64,000 nucleotides of DNA from Bufo bufo (GCF_905171765.1 NC_053390.1:505954301-506018300); one strand, 5' to 3'. Shown: positions 12,205 through 22,676, counted from the first letter of the stretch. A program made the numbers and translations. The notes: generated from the letters alone by a model not told the origin.

Positions 12205-12772
12205 CAAGCGCATCCTTAATCCTTTCGGTTAACCCAGAGCAGAACTGACTCCTGAGAGCCGGGTCGTTCCACTGGGTATCCGTAGCCCACCTATGGAAGT
12301 CAGAGCAATACTCCTCTACCGGCCACTCTCCTTGTAGGAGTCTCCGTAATCTTGATTCAGCCAGTGCGACTCGGTCAGGGTCGTCATATATGAGACCCAA
12401 GGCCCCGAAAAACTCATCCACTGACCGAAGAGCCTGGGAATCAGTAGGTAAAGAGAATGCCCAGGACTGCAGGTCCCCCTGCAGCAGGGAAATAACAACC
12501 CCCACCCGCTGTTCTTCATTACCAGAAGAGTAAGGGCGCAGTTTAAAATATAATTTACAGGCCTCACGGAATGTCAAAAACTTGTCCCTTCCCCCAGAAA
12601 ATCTGTCAGGGAGAGAGACCTTGGGTTCCGCAACAACCTGGTTACCAGTAGCAACCGCTGGGCTTGCGGTCAGTTGTAATTGCTGCTGTTGCTGGAGGAC
12701 CAACGCCTTCAATCCTGCCACCTCCAAAGACAGGCCATGAAATTGTTTGGACAGAGCAGCAATTTGATCCAT
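12205..12772 (-). pseudogene. Element B Gag N-terminus
   Basis: ATG at 12,772 begins MDQIAALSKQFHG, a short glutamine-rich stretch (LVLQQQQQLQL), then the Gag fold (FSGGRDKFLTFREACKLYF, VISLLQGD, WAFSLP). It stops at 12,200, only because the solo LTR supplies a stop codon. The same motifs occur in element A, so A and B are related but distinct families. The role is capsid assembly around element RNA. Confidence 0.9.
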
Positions 12773-12847
12773 ACTGGATTCTAAGTAGGTAAAAAATATA
12801 TATATATATTTTTTTTTTTACCTACACAAAATAAGGGCCAGATATAA

Positions 12848-13485
12848 TGTAATGACCGGCATCACGCACAGGGAGGGAAAAGGGAAAGCCCTGCCCAAGG
12901 GAGAGGGAAAGGTGGTGACCCCTGACTCACCTTGGGGCTGGCACCTGACTGCCCTGACGTCCCTAGACGGGTTCCTCACCCGTGCGGCGATCACGTGCCT
13001 AAACCCTGGCTTTCCCTAAAATGAGCCCTAGATAGTGAACGGGCCGGTGGGATCGCTAGTCCGCACCACTGACACTAAAAGGGAAACACCAGGGAGAGGA
13101 CAGACAACACATACACCCAGGTGGGCGACCACAGCAGTCCACAAAGGTCCAACAGGGATCTGGAGGGTAGCGTTCTGGACCAACAACCAGAGAACGCAGC
13201 AACACAGCTCCAGAGGGTCAGAATAGATGTCCAGGCAGGAAGCTCTATATCTGGCAACCAGAGAAGTGTGAGAGGGGAATATAAGGAGGTTGGGAGTGCT
13301 GGACAAGGAACAGCTGAGGAGAAAGAGCTACGGATCCCTGAGTGAGCCAAAAGGGTTGCAAAGCAAACCCAGAAAGCTACCATAAGGAAACAGCCCTATC
13401 TTACATAGAGCGCGCAGCCAACCGCAGCGACTTCCTGACCCCGGGTATAACGGAGTCAGGCGTGGTTCTTGACACCCTCGTTACA
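12848..13485 (-). repeat. 5' LTR of element B
   Basis: Near-identical to 6,800-7,447. It lies upstream of gag on the minus strand, separated from the gag ATG by 75 bp that include an AT/T-rich run (12,793-12,820). The promoter is presumably here; a TTATAT stretch in the minus reading near 13,280 is the only TATA-like candidate. Confidence 0.9.
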
Positions 13486-13490
13486 GTCGG

Positions 13491-14464
13491 CTAAGAGGTT
13501 GAATCCCCGACAAGCCTGATTGGCTCTATTTTTTACCCGTTTTGATTTCTCCATTACGTTCAGGCCGGGAAGTAAAAATGTGAAAGCAGACGCATTATCC
13601 CGGAGCTTTCATGCCTTTCAACCCACTGAGACGCCGCCTGAATCCATCCTACCAGCAAACATCTTCTTAGCAGCTCTACCCCAGGATATCTCGGCTCGCA
13701 TTAAGGCTGAACAACATCTGGCACCGGCATCCACCCCAACAGATAAGTTGTTTGTTCCCGTACAATTTCGTCTCCAGCTGTTGGGGCAGTGTCACGATTC
13801 TGCCTTTTGTGGACATCCGGGTGTTGAGGGCACTAAGGATCTGGTTTCTAGATCCTATTGGTGGCCCACTCTGACCAGGGATGTCAAGTCCTACGTGTCA
13901 GCCTGTGAGGTTTGTGCCAGGTCTAAGACACCTAGGACTCGCCCTGCTGGTAACCTACGACCCCTACCCATTCCCAGTAGACCCTGGTCCCATATCTCGA
14001 TGGACTTTATAACTGACCTACCGCTGGCGGAGGGTAAGACTGTGGTTTGGGTAGTGGTCGATAGGTTTAGCAAGATGGTTCATTTCATTCCCCTGTCTAA
14101 ACTTTCGAATGCTAAAACCCTGGCGTCTATTTTTGTGAGAGAGATTGTTCGTTTACATGGCATCCCGGAAAACATTGTTTCTGAAAGGGGTGTGCAGTTT
14201 GTGTCCAAATTCTGGAGGGCCTTCTGTCAAAGATGTAAAATTTCATTGTCTTTTTCTTCCGCCTACCATCCTGAGAGTAATGGGCAGACTGAACGCCTTA
14301 ATCAGTCTGTGGAACAATTCTTGAGGTTGTATGTTGCTGATGACCAGCAATTATGGGTCAAATTCCTTCCGTTGGCTGAATTTGCTTTGAATAACCGTGT
14401 CAATTCTTCTGCTGGGGTCTCCCTTTTCTTTTGTAACCATGGTTTTCATCCCCGCTTTCATTCT
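13491..14464 (+). pseudogene. Element A RNase H end and integrase, first part
   Basis: Continues directly from 6,799 once element B is removed (FFTRFDFSITFRPGSKNVKA). It holds the H2C2 finger (CHDSAFCGHPG ... CEVCARSK) and the integrase core: MDFITDLP, then VSERGVQF where the family has Asp at the third position, then SNGQTER. The Asp-to-Glu change at a catalytic site would be expected to damage strand transfer. The frame is otherwise open up to the solo LTR at 14,470. Confidence 0.88.
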
Positions 14465-14469
14465 GGGTC

Positions 14470-15381
14470 TGTCACGAGTTGGAGGTCCCAAAAGAGACCA
14501 CCGCATCGTCATGCAATAAACAAACGGAAATCAGGTACAGACACAAGAGTTTATTGCACAAACAAAACAGGGAAAGCAACACAGATAAAACATGAGCTCT
14601 ATGTACCGTCAGCACAGTGGGAGAAAACCCCCACTGCGCCACTGTCTAGTAATACTCCAGAGGGGCGTAACTAAGCAACTCCTGGTTTTCACTAGAGCCC
14701 TAGATGGTAGGGTTAGACTTAGCCGCAGAAAGTTGCCAGGGTCCACTCTGGAGCGTGACCTAGACAGTGACAGCAGGAGAGAATGGACAACAGGTACCAG
14801 AAGGTACCGACGGCACATAGGCAAACATAACAGACAGGTAAATACAAAACAGGGCAAATAATAACACAAGCAGGAGTTCATGCAAGGGAGCAGGAGTGGC
14901 AATGAGCAGAGAAGGACTTGCTCCACCAGTAGTAAACTGCATGGCCTTGTCATGCCACTCAGCTGCAAAGGCTTGCTGAACACAGACATCAGAATAAACA
15001 CAAAGTAACTAAAACACAACTGGCAGAACAGAAAGACAGGAAAAAGGACGCAAATGAACAAGTAGGGAAACCCACAGAGCACAGGCAGACAGACACGGAT
15101 CCCATGGGTCAGCAGCATGGGAGAGAGAACAAACCAGGAGCAGGACAGACAACACACACCAGGAGAGCTGACACAGAACTGAGGAAACCTCAGCCTTATA
15201 TACAGGTTCCATGGGTGCAGCAGAGAGACCACACCCATGGAGCAGACAGAGGATTAACTCCTGATAGGAACACAGGGGAGTTAACCCATAAAGAACCACA
15301 AATACACAGAAACAGAACTTCAGCGAGGAGTGCCGAACAAGCAATGACAGAAGGTCACAGCCAGAGATAGTGGCTGTGACA
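14470..15381 (-). mobile_element. Solo LTR inserted in element A integrase
   Basis: Starts TGTCACGAG and ends CTGTGACA, perfect short inverted termini, with target duplication GGGTC at 14,465-14,469 and 15,382-15,386. Excision keeps the integrase frame open. On the minus strand a TATATAAGG box lies near 15,200 and an AATAAA signal near 14,555, about 80 bp from the 3' edge, giving minus orientation. The internal region was lost by LTR-LTR recombination (inference). Confidence 0.88.
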
Positions 15382-15386
15382 GGGTC

Positions 15387-15990
15387 GTCCGTCTCCTCCT
15401 CTAACCCTGAAGCGGATAAACTCTCCTCCAAACTGTGCACAGTTTGGGCCCGGGTTCAATCGAACCTAGAAAAGGCTCAAAGTTCTCAAAAACTCAAGGC
15501 CAATAGGAGACGTTCAAGGGGGGTGAACTTTCAGGTTGGGGATAAAGTATGGTTGTCCTCCAAGAATCTATCTCTCAAGGTAACTTCTAAAAAATTTGCT
15601 CCTCGTTTTATTGGACCATATAAGATCACGGAGGTGATTAACCCGGTATCTTTTAGGTTGGAGCTGCCCGAGTCATTCCACATTCATAATGTGTTCCATA
15701 AATCTCTGCTTAAAAAATATTTTGAACCGGTAGTACCATCAAAAGCCTCGCCTCCGCCGGTTCTTGTTAATGATGCTGTCGAGTATGTGGTGTCTAAAAT
15801 AGTGGATGTCAGGAAGGTGCGTAATGCCTTGCAGTACCTGATTCACTGGAAGGGGTATGGACCTGAAGAGAGATCTTGGGTACCTGCTAGGGAGGTTCAT
15901 GCTCCTAGACTTGTTCGTAAATTTCATTTAGAACACCCTGAAAAGCCATCGCCTGAAGTCTTGGGTCCGGTGGCCCCTCGTAAAATGGGG
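15387..15990 (+). pseudogene. Element A integrase C-terminus and chromodomain
   Basis: In frame with 13,491-14,464 after removal of the solo LTR. It shows the integrase C-terminal GPYKITEVINPVSFRLELP and HNVFHKSLLKKY blocks, then a complete chromodomain (VVSKIVDVRKVRNALQYLIH, GYGPEERSWVP). The frame runs into the 3' LTR past the polypurine tract AAAATGGGGGGG (15,982-15,993). Confidence 0.88.
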
Positions 15991-15996
15991 GGGTAC

Positions 15997-16688
15997 TGTC
16001 ACGGGGTTCCGAAGGTGCACTCTGTCCCCCATTGCCCGCAGACCTGTTGCTTAGCTTTGGGAATGAGGATTTGTGCTTGACCTCATTCCCAGGGCGGCTT
16101 TGCTGGCTGGGTGGCTCCCTGCTCCTAGTCTGCCTTGAGCGCCGAGCTGATCACTCGGTGCTCGACTGGTTGGCCTGTCGGTCATGTGACGCTGGCCACT
16201 TCACATGACCCTAACTCCCCACTATAAATACAGGCAGCCTGCTGGCCACAGGTTGCCTGTTAATTTCTAGGTTCCTGGCTATTTGTTGGACTACTGAATA
16301 CTTACCTGATCCTGTTCCCTGACGATCCTCTGCCTGCTCCTCCTGTACTGCGCATCCATCCTGGTATTGTGACCTCGGCTCCCACCTGACTACTCTCTTA
16401 GGACTCCTCTTGTACTTCGCTACTCTCCTGGTATTTGACCCCAGCTTCTCCTGACCATTCTTTGCTTAATCCGTTGTACTGCGTAGCTCTCTTGGTTCTG
16501 ACCCGGTCCGTTCATGTTCCGTATTTTGTCTTGTCTGTCTTCCCTGCACATATCCTAAGTTAGGGACTGCCGTCCAGTTGTCCCCTGTCATCAGGACTCG
16601 TGAGGCAAGTAGGCAGGGCCAGGGGGTGAGGGTGGAGCGCAGTGGTCACTACCCTTCCCCCTGTGTATGTGTGGACGTGACCGTTACA
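15997..16688 (+). repeat. 3' LTR of element A, full length (692 bp)
   Basis: TGTCACGG...CCGTTACA, immediately after the polypurine tract. It has 51 bp more than the 5' copy. The TATA box is at 16,223-16,230. Differences from the 5' LTR are few, for example near 16,460, 16,516, 16,626 and 16,667. Confidence 0.9.
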
Positions 16689-16870
16689 GGCCGTCTATCG
16701 GCATGTTTGCTCTGCGGCGGCCGAACCACCGGCCCGCCCCTATTATAGTGAATGGGGCCGGAGCGGACTTCCGGCAGCATGGTGCACTAGCGGTAGCACG
16801 GATCCGGCTAGTTGTTCCCCCGCCGAAACAGCCTGCCGGGGAAGGCTGCTGCTAGTGTAAAACTAGCCTA
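16689..16870. mobile_element. MITE fragment
   Basis: GC-rich block (GCGGCGGCCGAACCACCGGC, GTGAATGGGGCCGG) ending TGCTAGTGTAAAACTAGCCT, typical of the end of a small palindromic DNA transposon. Only one end is visible and the other side is the LTR of A. Low confidence. Confidence 0.35.
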
Positions 16871-17161
16871 AAAGAAAAGGAGTTTTCAAAGAAAAGTTTG
16901 CATAATGGCTTTGCTTCTTCGTACAATCATAACTGTGAAAGAACAGTTATGTTTGGGCTTCCCTAATGTCTCTTTCAGCCATGTTATTCCCTGTTTCACC
17001 TGCACAGCTAGATGCATTTCACTCAGATCCAGGGGGGTTTCTCTCTTCTCATCGCACTGTACTACTGTGACATCCTTTCCCTTACATCACACTATGTTTA
17101 TTTTCAGCTGTTTCAGCTCTAGAGCTCACAGAACAGATAAGGAGGGATAAATCACGCTTAA

Positions 17162-17746
17162 AGGATAACTGTCACACTTAGACCCTAATTTCAATTTTCA
17201 TATATGTAGTTACTAATAACATGATATTCCAGAATCAGTTACTATTAGACTGACTTACCCCATATTTAATAAGATTCAGCTCTTAGCAACCAGTCTGCAT
17301 AAAACTGCAATTTCACTATTCAGTTAAGATGGCCGCCACTGCCCTCACCCTGAGGCTAATCCCGCCTGCCCTCACTAGCCAGTAACAATAGCCCCCCAAA
17401 AGTGTCAGTAACCAGAGCCCTCCCCCCTAAAGGGTTAATCTCCTGCAGCACAAAGGGGTCCTCTTACCACATGTTGCTTTCATTTATACACTGAGCAGAT
17501 GGCAGATGGCAGATGGCTGTCAGTAATGTGAGCCTGCACGCTGCGTGCTCCGTCCTTCAACAGATAGACGGACCATGCCTAGCAACCCTACTTTAAGCAC
17601 AGGTAAAAGTAGGCAGTACAGGGAACAAAAATGTGGAATTAAGGGGTAATTGAATACACAGTGAAAATTTGAAATAAGGCCACCAAGGACATATTAATCA
17701 CCACAATCCAATACTCAAAAGAATATAAAAATATGACAGTTATACT
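17162..17746. mobile_element. T2-like MITE with TTAA target duplications
   Basis: Flanked by TTAA at 17,158-17,161 and 17,747-17,750. Termini are AGGATAACTGTCA at the left and, reading inward from the right, AGTATAACTGTCA: 11 of 13 positions agree. Length is 585 bp with no coding. The TTAAAGG-type end resembles the frog T2 MITE family, which uses TTAA targets. Confidence 0.8.
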
Positions 17747-17914
17747 TTAAAGACACAGGAGGCTCCTTTAATCTTCTAAAGCTGTGTAGAAGCAGTTCTT
17801 TTATCAGACTCAGGATCTCAGCTAGTTCTCAGCCGTCTGTCTATCTGTTACTAGGGATGGATCTTGCATGATAACAAGCAGTGGAATGCAACTTAGGTGG
17901 AAGTGCCTCTCAGC

Positions 17915-18200
17915 TACCTTAAATGTGCCTGGAGTTCTGGGGCATTCATCATCCGGTTTCGCAGGGCATTATTCACAATGAAGAGGTCATCAGTGTGGGA
18001 TGTGGCCAAAGCATGTCCATTTCTATGCCTTTCTGACTCTTCCAGTCTCTCTGTATCTCTGTTGCAACCTGCTGATGAGACTCTGTGACACTCTAAGCTC
18101 AGTGGCCACTTCCATCTGAGATCATCCTGCTTGATGCCTCGCAATAATGAGGTACTGTTGATCAATTTTTAGGTATTGTCTTGGTCTCATGATGTCAAAA
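17915..18200 (-). pseudogene. Tc1/mariner transposase N-terminal fragment
   Basis: Read on the minus strand, the segment beginning near 18,192 (CATGAGACCAAGAC) gives MRPRQYLKI..., then after a stop MEVATELRVSQSLISRLQQR, a helix-turn-helix DNA-binding pattern. A frameshift near 18,050 leads to SERHRNGHALATSHTDDLF. No catalytic triad or terminal repeats are attached. This is a remnant only. Confidence 0.6.
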
Positions 18201-18529
18201 TGTGAACAGCGTGATTAGGAAGATTGTTTAAATACCAATTCTAATTGAAAAATGTGGGGGGTTGAGTCAGCACAACCCGTATGTAGGTGCATATCACTAT
18301 GGCAAAATACATATACAAACGGAAAATGCAAATGTGATCGCACTCTACATCCAGCACTCTGCCCTGCCTCCATGCTGGATGAGACATTGGTGTACATTTT
18401 GGCCAAAGCGTAATAAGCCACTCACCGCGTCAAGGTCGTCTCATTTGAGTGGTCCCTAACACTAGTTCCTACCTGTTCATGGGCCATGACAGCCACACAA
18501 AGTCCAGGGAATGCAGGTCAGCATGCAAG

Positions 18530-18590
18530 CCAAGCACACTCTGCTTTGCGGACCGCAAAATACATACGGTCGTGTGCATGAGGCCTTGGC
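18530..18590. mobile_element. End fragment of the GCGGTCCGC-type MITE
   Basis: TTTGCGGACCGCAAAATACA followed by ACGGTCGTGTGCATGAGGCC, matching the terminal region of the complete MITE at 20,834-21,162. Only one end is preserved. Confidence 0.55.
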
Positions 18591-18905
18591 AGTATTTTTA
18601 GGGTCATTATCCTGCTAGAAGGTGAACCTCTGCCCAGTCTCAAATTACTGACAGAATGAAAATGGATTTCTTTAAGAACTGTCATATATTTACTGCCATG
18701 TATCTTTCCTTGAACCCAGTTTTCCGGACCCTGCTGATGAAAAGCATCCCCACAGAATGATGTTACCATCACCATCTTTCACTACCGTAATGATGTCCTT
18801 GAGGGAAGTGTTTGGTTTTAGCCACACATAGTATTGCTGATGTGAAATTTTTGTTTAATCTGACCAGAGAACCTTCTTCAATATGTTTGGGAAGTCTGCC
18901 ACATG
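18590..18905 (-). pseudogene. Tc1-like transposase C-terminal fragment
   Basis: The minus strand shows a degraded catalytic region: KVLWSD near 18,870, [14 protein letters not shown] near 18,740, and RFTF.QDNDPKNTA near 18,610, with several stop codons between. These are the blocks around the catalytic acidic residues of Tc1-like transposases. It differs from the helix-turn-helix remnant at 17.9 kb and from the Tc1 copy at 24 kb. Confidence 0.65.
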
Positions 18906-19067
18906 CTGTTTGGGCATATAGATTAAAAAAAAAAAGTTAAATAATAATCTTGAACTAGAAAGCGTAGGTCAAAGTGGAGTAGGAGGTTGAGGAGGGGGTG
19001 GACAATGGCTGGGTGCGGCCGGTATACTTGTCTACTCAGCACAAGGTATGGACAAGTCATGTGGAAT

Positions 19068-19145
19068 TTATGCCTGGTTCATTTTAATGAACGTGAGCTT
19101 GTCCATGTTGGCTGTGGACAGGCGGCTGCGCTTGTCTGTGATCAC
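19068..19145 (-). pseudogene. hAT transposase C-terminal dimerisation fragment
   Basis: The minus strand reads VITDKRSRLSTANMDKLTF then IKMNQA and a stop. This corresponds to the end of the hAT dimerisation domain (the segment around RSRL...NVDKL...F..MN). Only about 25 residues remain, abutting the minisatellite. Confidence 0.6.
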
Positions 19146-19148
19146 CCC

Positions 19149-19610
19149 CACCCACCGATCTAACAGACGGATTAACTATATTATTTTCCCTGTCACGTAT
19201 GCAGTGTAGGTGTACCTCACACCAAAAATAAGTATATGTCACCCACCGAACTAACAGACAGATTAACTATATTAATTTCCCTGTCACGGATGCAGTGCAC
19301 CTCACACCAAAAATGGGTATATGCCAGCCACCGATCTAACAGACGGATTAACTATATTAATTTCCCTGTCACGGATGCAGTACAGGTGTACCTCACACCA
19401 AAAATGTGTATATGTCACCCACCGATCTAACAGACGGATTAACTATATTAACTTCCCTGTCACGTATAAAGTGTACGTGTATTTCACACCAAAAATGGGT
19501 ATATGTCACCCACTGAACTAACAGACAGATTAACTATTATATTTTTGTGTCAGGGGTACAAAGATGGTGCATTGCATCCACAAAAAATCACTATAGGTCA
19601 CCCACACAAT
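19149..19610. repeat. Minisatellite, about five units of 85-91 bp
   Basis: The unit start CACCCACCGATCTAACAGAC or a variant lies at about 19,149, 19,240, 19,325, 19,416 and 19,507, giving periods of 91, 85, 91 and 91. Each unit also contains ATTAACTATATTAAT and CACCAAAAATGGGTATATG. Confidence 0.85.
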
Positions 19611-19790
19611 AAATAGCCAGATTTAATTCCTAACACTTTCCCTCAGCTGCCTGCTTCCTGTCCCTGCACTACTCAGAGCTGATGGGAGGTGCTACACATG
19701 ATCCAGCTTATATAGAGGCTGGGTAACATGATGCACCGGCCAATCACAGAGGATAGGTCATTAGTATTAACATCTCAGAAAACCCCTTTA

Positions 19791-20828
19791 AATTTTGCTA
19801 AATTTAAAACATTTAATGTCTGCAATTTAGAAATAATGCACGCCTATGGATTTACAAGTTAATCAGCATCTGCACTTTATGGGGGGAATGTATCAAGTTT
19901 GTAAGACAGTTTTCTGGGATACAAAAAAGCTGCAAATCATGGAAAAAGGCATTTGCTACAAAAAAAGCTAACATTTTTGCACTAGTTAAAAAAATTAAAA
20001 TCTGACAGTGCAGTGTGTTACCTTCAGCAGCCATGCGTTTACTCATAGCCATATTTGTTGCTGCCACTTTGACATTACTAACGCTATCTTGGCATTGAAG
20101 ACCTTGAAAGGAGTTGCATAGAGTCCTAGGAGACCCCAGAACGTCATCCACTACTTGTCACACTTTCGGTTCAGGTCAATTTTATTTTGGCCAACTGTTT
20201 TGGCCGAATCAAATCCATATCTAATTTCAGGAAATTTTGTTATTGCTAATCACAATACATTCCTTCCAATATTTGTATCTGTTTGTAGTGTAAATTCCAC
20301 CTCTAAAAAGTCACAGCTGTTGTAGGTATTTTCCAGAGGCTAGATATTGGTTTATTCAAAAGTTGTCTTAAATATAAGGAAGAGATATTACGGCAGTAGA
20401 GGGAGGCCAGCATACCAGTGTTATTCTAAAGACTATGACATAACCAGACAAGAATGAAAGTGTTGAACTGTTCTAGAACATTATCTGATTGCAAAGAAAA
20501 ATTAATGCTGGAATCACTATAAAGAAAAACACAAATTGTTGTACATTGTCTTTAACTCATTGATTACCTTAGGGCTTCAATAAATTCCACATTAGATTTC
20601 CAGGACTGTTCATTCCAGCTGCAGGTTCCTTAACCACTTAGAATAGGCAATGAGCAATAAATAAAATTACTCCAGCTGTTTCTGTGACAGGACCATATTT
20701 TGATCCCTCCACTGACCTGACCTTATGTGTTCCGGAAATGGAGACAGTGTGGGGTGAGTAATGCAGTAACCCAATCCATGTCCTCTGGCTTTAGGACTTT
20801 AATATGTTCCAGGTTAAATAGAACTATG
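19791..20828. other. Unassigned AT-rich interval
   Basis: No supported gene. The stretch near 19,875 (GGGGGGAATGTATCAAGTTT) resembles small interspersed repeats of amphibians, but ends were not found. Confidence 0.4.
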
Positions 20829-20833
20829 ACTCT

Positions 20834-21162
20834 AAGGCTACATGCACACGACCGTGCCGTTTTTTGCGGTCCGCAAACTGCGGATCCGCAAAAAACGGAA
20901 GCCGCCTGTGTGTCTTCCGCAATTTACGGAACGGAACGGGCCGCCATTTATATAACTGCCTATTCTTGTCCGTTTTGCAGACAAGAATAGGACATGTTAT
21001 ATTTTTTTTGTGGGGCCGCGGAACGGAGCAACGGATGCGGACAGCACACGGAGTGCTGTCCGCATCTTTTGCGGCCCCATTGAAGTGAATGGGTCCGCAT
21101 CCGAGCCGCCAAAACTGCGGCTCGGATGCGGACCCAAACAACGGCCGTGTGCATGAGGCCTT
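20834..21162. mobile_element. Complete 329-bp MITE with ~22-bp inverted termini
   Basis: Left end AAGGCTACATGCACACGACC; the right end read inward is AAGGCCTCATGCACACGGCC, so 17 of 20 positions match. Flanks are ACTCT on both sides (20,829-20,833 and 21,163-21,167), a possible 5-bp target duplication. Inside are nested hairpins: GCGGTCCGC and CCGCAAAAAAC near 20,867-20,900; GATGCGGACAGCAC with its complement near 21,033-21,065; GGGTCCGCATCCGAGCCG with its complement near 21,090-21,135. No coding. A relic of the same family sits at 18,530 and related GGATCCG motifs occur at 31.8-32.4 kb. Confidence 0.85.
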
Positions 21163-21167
21163 ACTCT

Positions 21168-21637
21168 AATCTTTTTATACATGAATAATAATAATCCTAT
21201 AAAATTATACAAAAAGCACACATACATTTGCTGACATTTACAGCTGAACATGTATGATAGACTTGATGTAAAGCAGAGGTCTGTATGCAATTGTCCATCC
21301 CTATTTTTTTTTTTTATAATTTTGCAACAAGCTTTTTTTAGCAACACTAAAGTAATCTTTTTCAGACTGTAGGTCCCTGGATTAAGACTAATCATATGTT
21401 TTTTCCTGCAGTATTAATGTACATATGTGGCACTCCAGGGCAGAGAGCTCAGCTGAATGACTTGGAATTGTCTATTAGCTCAGCGTGGCCTCAAATAGTT
21501 AAACTTGACAATATTATAATTTCTTATAGGCTATGGATACCTTTGGGGTGAAGTTCAATCACTTTGGTCTAAAAAATTTTTTTAACAATTTTTCATAGTA
21601 TTCACGTCACCTGATCTTTTTTTCCTCCAACATCATC
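21168..21637. other. Unassigned interval
   Basis: AT-rich, no supported gene or repeat structure. Confidence 0.4.
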
Positions 21638-22676
21638 TGTCAGGGTGCAGTGGCCGGGGTTGGGATGGCCCCAACACTACACTGGGTCCCTCCATCACCG
21701 TCAATGTGTCACCACGTGTTGCTGATCTTTGGAAGAGATGGTAAGGAGTGGTGCACCCCAATGGGAAATAAGTCCAGAGAGTCAGGGTCTGCAGTTACTA
21801 GAGGAAAATAGGTGCAAAACAATACTGGTGATGCATAGGCCTGGCTTCTCCAATCTCCTCCCTGGTAGAAGAAGGGTTTGGTGTTGAGGAAAGGCCTGAG
21901 CTAGCTATCCCTCTCTCTCTCAGAAGGCTGGTACCCGGGTCAAAGGCCCACGGTCTGTAGTCCAGGTGGCTCCTTGGTCACAGGGCTAGTGACCCATGGT
22001 CTGTGGCTCATCGTCCCCATCTCAGCTTCTTCTTCTGCTCACTCATGGAGGCTGACATGAGTCTTCCCCTCCAAGCACTGGTCCCTAACTGCAGAACACT
22101 AGGGGCTCTGACTGCTTTCCATATATACTATTTCTAACTAAACTAGAACCTTCTAGTGGGAAGTGTGGAGTGGAGAATCTCAGCACAAACAGATACATTG
22201 TAACACTTTCTGTCTGTCAAAGGCTTACATTAGAGCTTCAATGATACTCAATGTCAATGAAACAGCAGTTTTTCCAGACAAAAACAAGATTCCAGACATA
22301 ACAACAGAGCTAAGAACAGACATTCAAAATGTCAGTCTGTCTGGGTTTGGCAGTAAACAATGTCTGCCTTTTTACCTCCAAAACATGCTCTTCTTTAAGG
22401 GCAGTGCTGGAGAGTTTCCAGCTTCTTATTCAAAGTCCCAAAAGTCTCTCTCTGTTTATTAACCCTTTCCACAGAGCCTTGCAAATACAGTGCAAATGAA
22501 CAGGATATACAATATATCACAACAGACATATAAAATGCAGTTAAACAGTATTAAACAGTGTGAGTTAACCCTTTCAAGTGAAATAAAGTAAGAAGTTTTA
22601 ACTTTGCATAGGGGAAACAGGGGAAAATGTCCACAAATGTCCAGACTTCACAGTACCTCTACTCCGGGGCACTACA
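21638..22676 (-). mobile_element. LTR-like block, possible solo LTR
   Basis: Starts TGTCAGGGTGCAG and ends GGGGCACTACA on the plus strand, so the minus reading is TGTAGTGCCCC...CCCTGACA. Its minus-strand start (TGTAGTG) and the segment GAGCCCCTAGTG next to a TATATATGG near 22,125 resemble the solo LTR at 11,064-12,204, which has GAGCCCCTAGTATAAATG. No target duplication is seen, and a run of G (22,677-22,692) follows. This is a candidate only. Confidence 0.35.

Larger units (their letters stand above)
6800..13485 (-). mobile_element. Element B: Ty3/Gypsy chromovirus, minus strand, nested in element A
   Basis: Begins TGTAATGACC and ends CGTTACA, flanked by the 5-bp target duplication GTCGG (6,795-6,799 and 13,486-13,490). 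Deleting the element plus one duplication rejoins A's RNase H frame. LTRs at 6,800-7,447 and 12,848-13,485 differ by about six substitutions and one 10-bp indel by eye, so this is a young insertion. Coding is on the minus strand: gag 12,772 to 10,700, then protease, RT, RNase H, integrase and chromodomain down to about 7,450. A solo LTR splits gag at 11,064-12,204. Confidence 0.93.
3574..16688 (+). mobile_element. Element A: Ty3/Gypsy chromovirus, plus strand, carrying two later insertions
   Basis: Two LTRs (3,574-4,213 and 15,997-16,688) flank gag, protease, reverse transcriptase, RNase H, integrase and a chromodomain in that order. Removing the nested element B (6,800-13,485) and the solo LTR (14,470-15,381), each with one target-duplication copy, leaves about 5.5 kb, normal for the group. 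The LTRs differ by under ten changes by eye over the shared 640 bp, so insertion was recent. No target duplication is visible at the outer ends, which fits the 5' LTR lacking its first 50 or so bases. Coding lesions make this copy non-autonomous. Confidence 0.9.
18930..19790 (-). mobile_element. Internally deleted hAT derivative with its own minisatellite
   Basis: On the minus strand the order is: a promoter-like segment with TATATAAG (plus-strand 19,707-19,714) and an ATTGG box near 19,742; a minisatellite of about 90-bp units (19,149-19,610); then directly the hAT C-terminal dimerisation tail (19,145-19,068); then non-coding DNA. The bulk of the transposase is missing. Exact termini were not resolved. 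The promoter, tandem repeat, transposase order mirrors the large hAT at 24.8-64 kb. Confidence 0.55.

Noticed and set aside
14609..15238. 209-residue Leu/Ser-rich minus frame that looks membrane-like
   Set aside because: It lies entirely in the solo LTR, and the hydrophobic composition reflects pyrimidine-rich LTR sequence. There is no family motif.
16905..17150. 81-residue plus frame near 17 kb as a host exon
   Set aside because: No splice sites, domain or codon pattern supports it, and it sits between transposon remnants.
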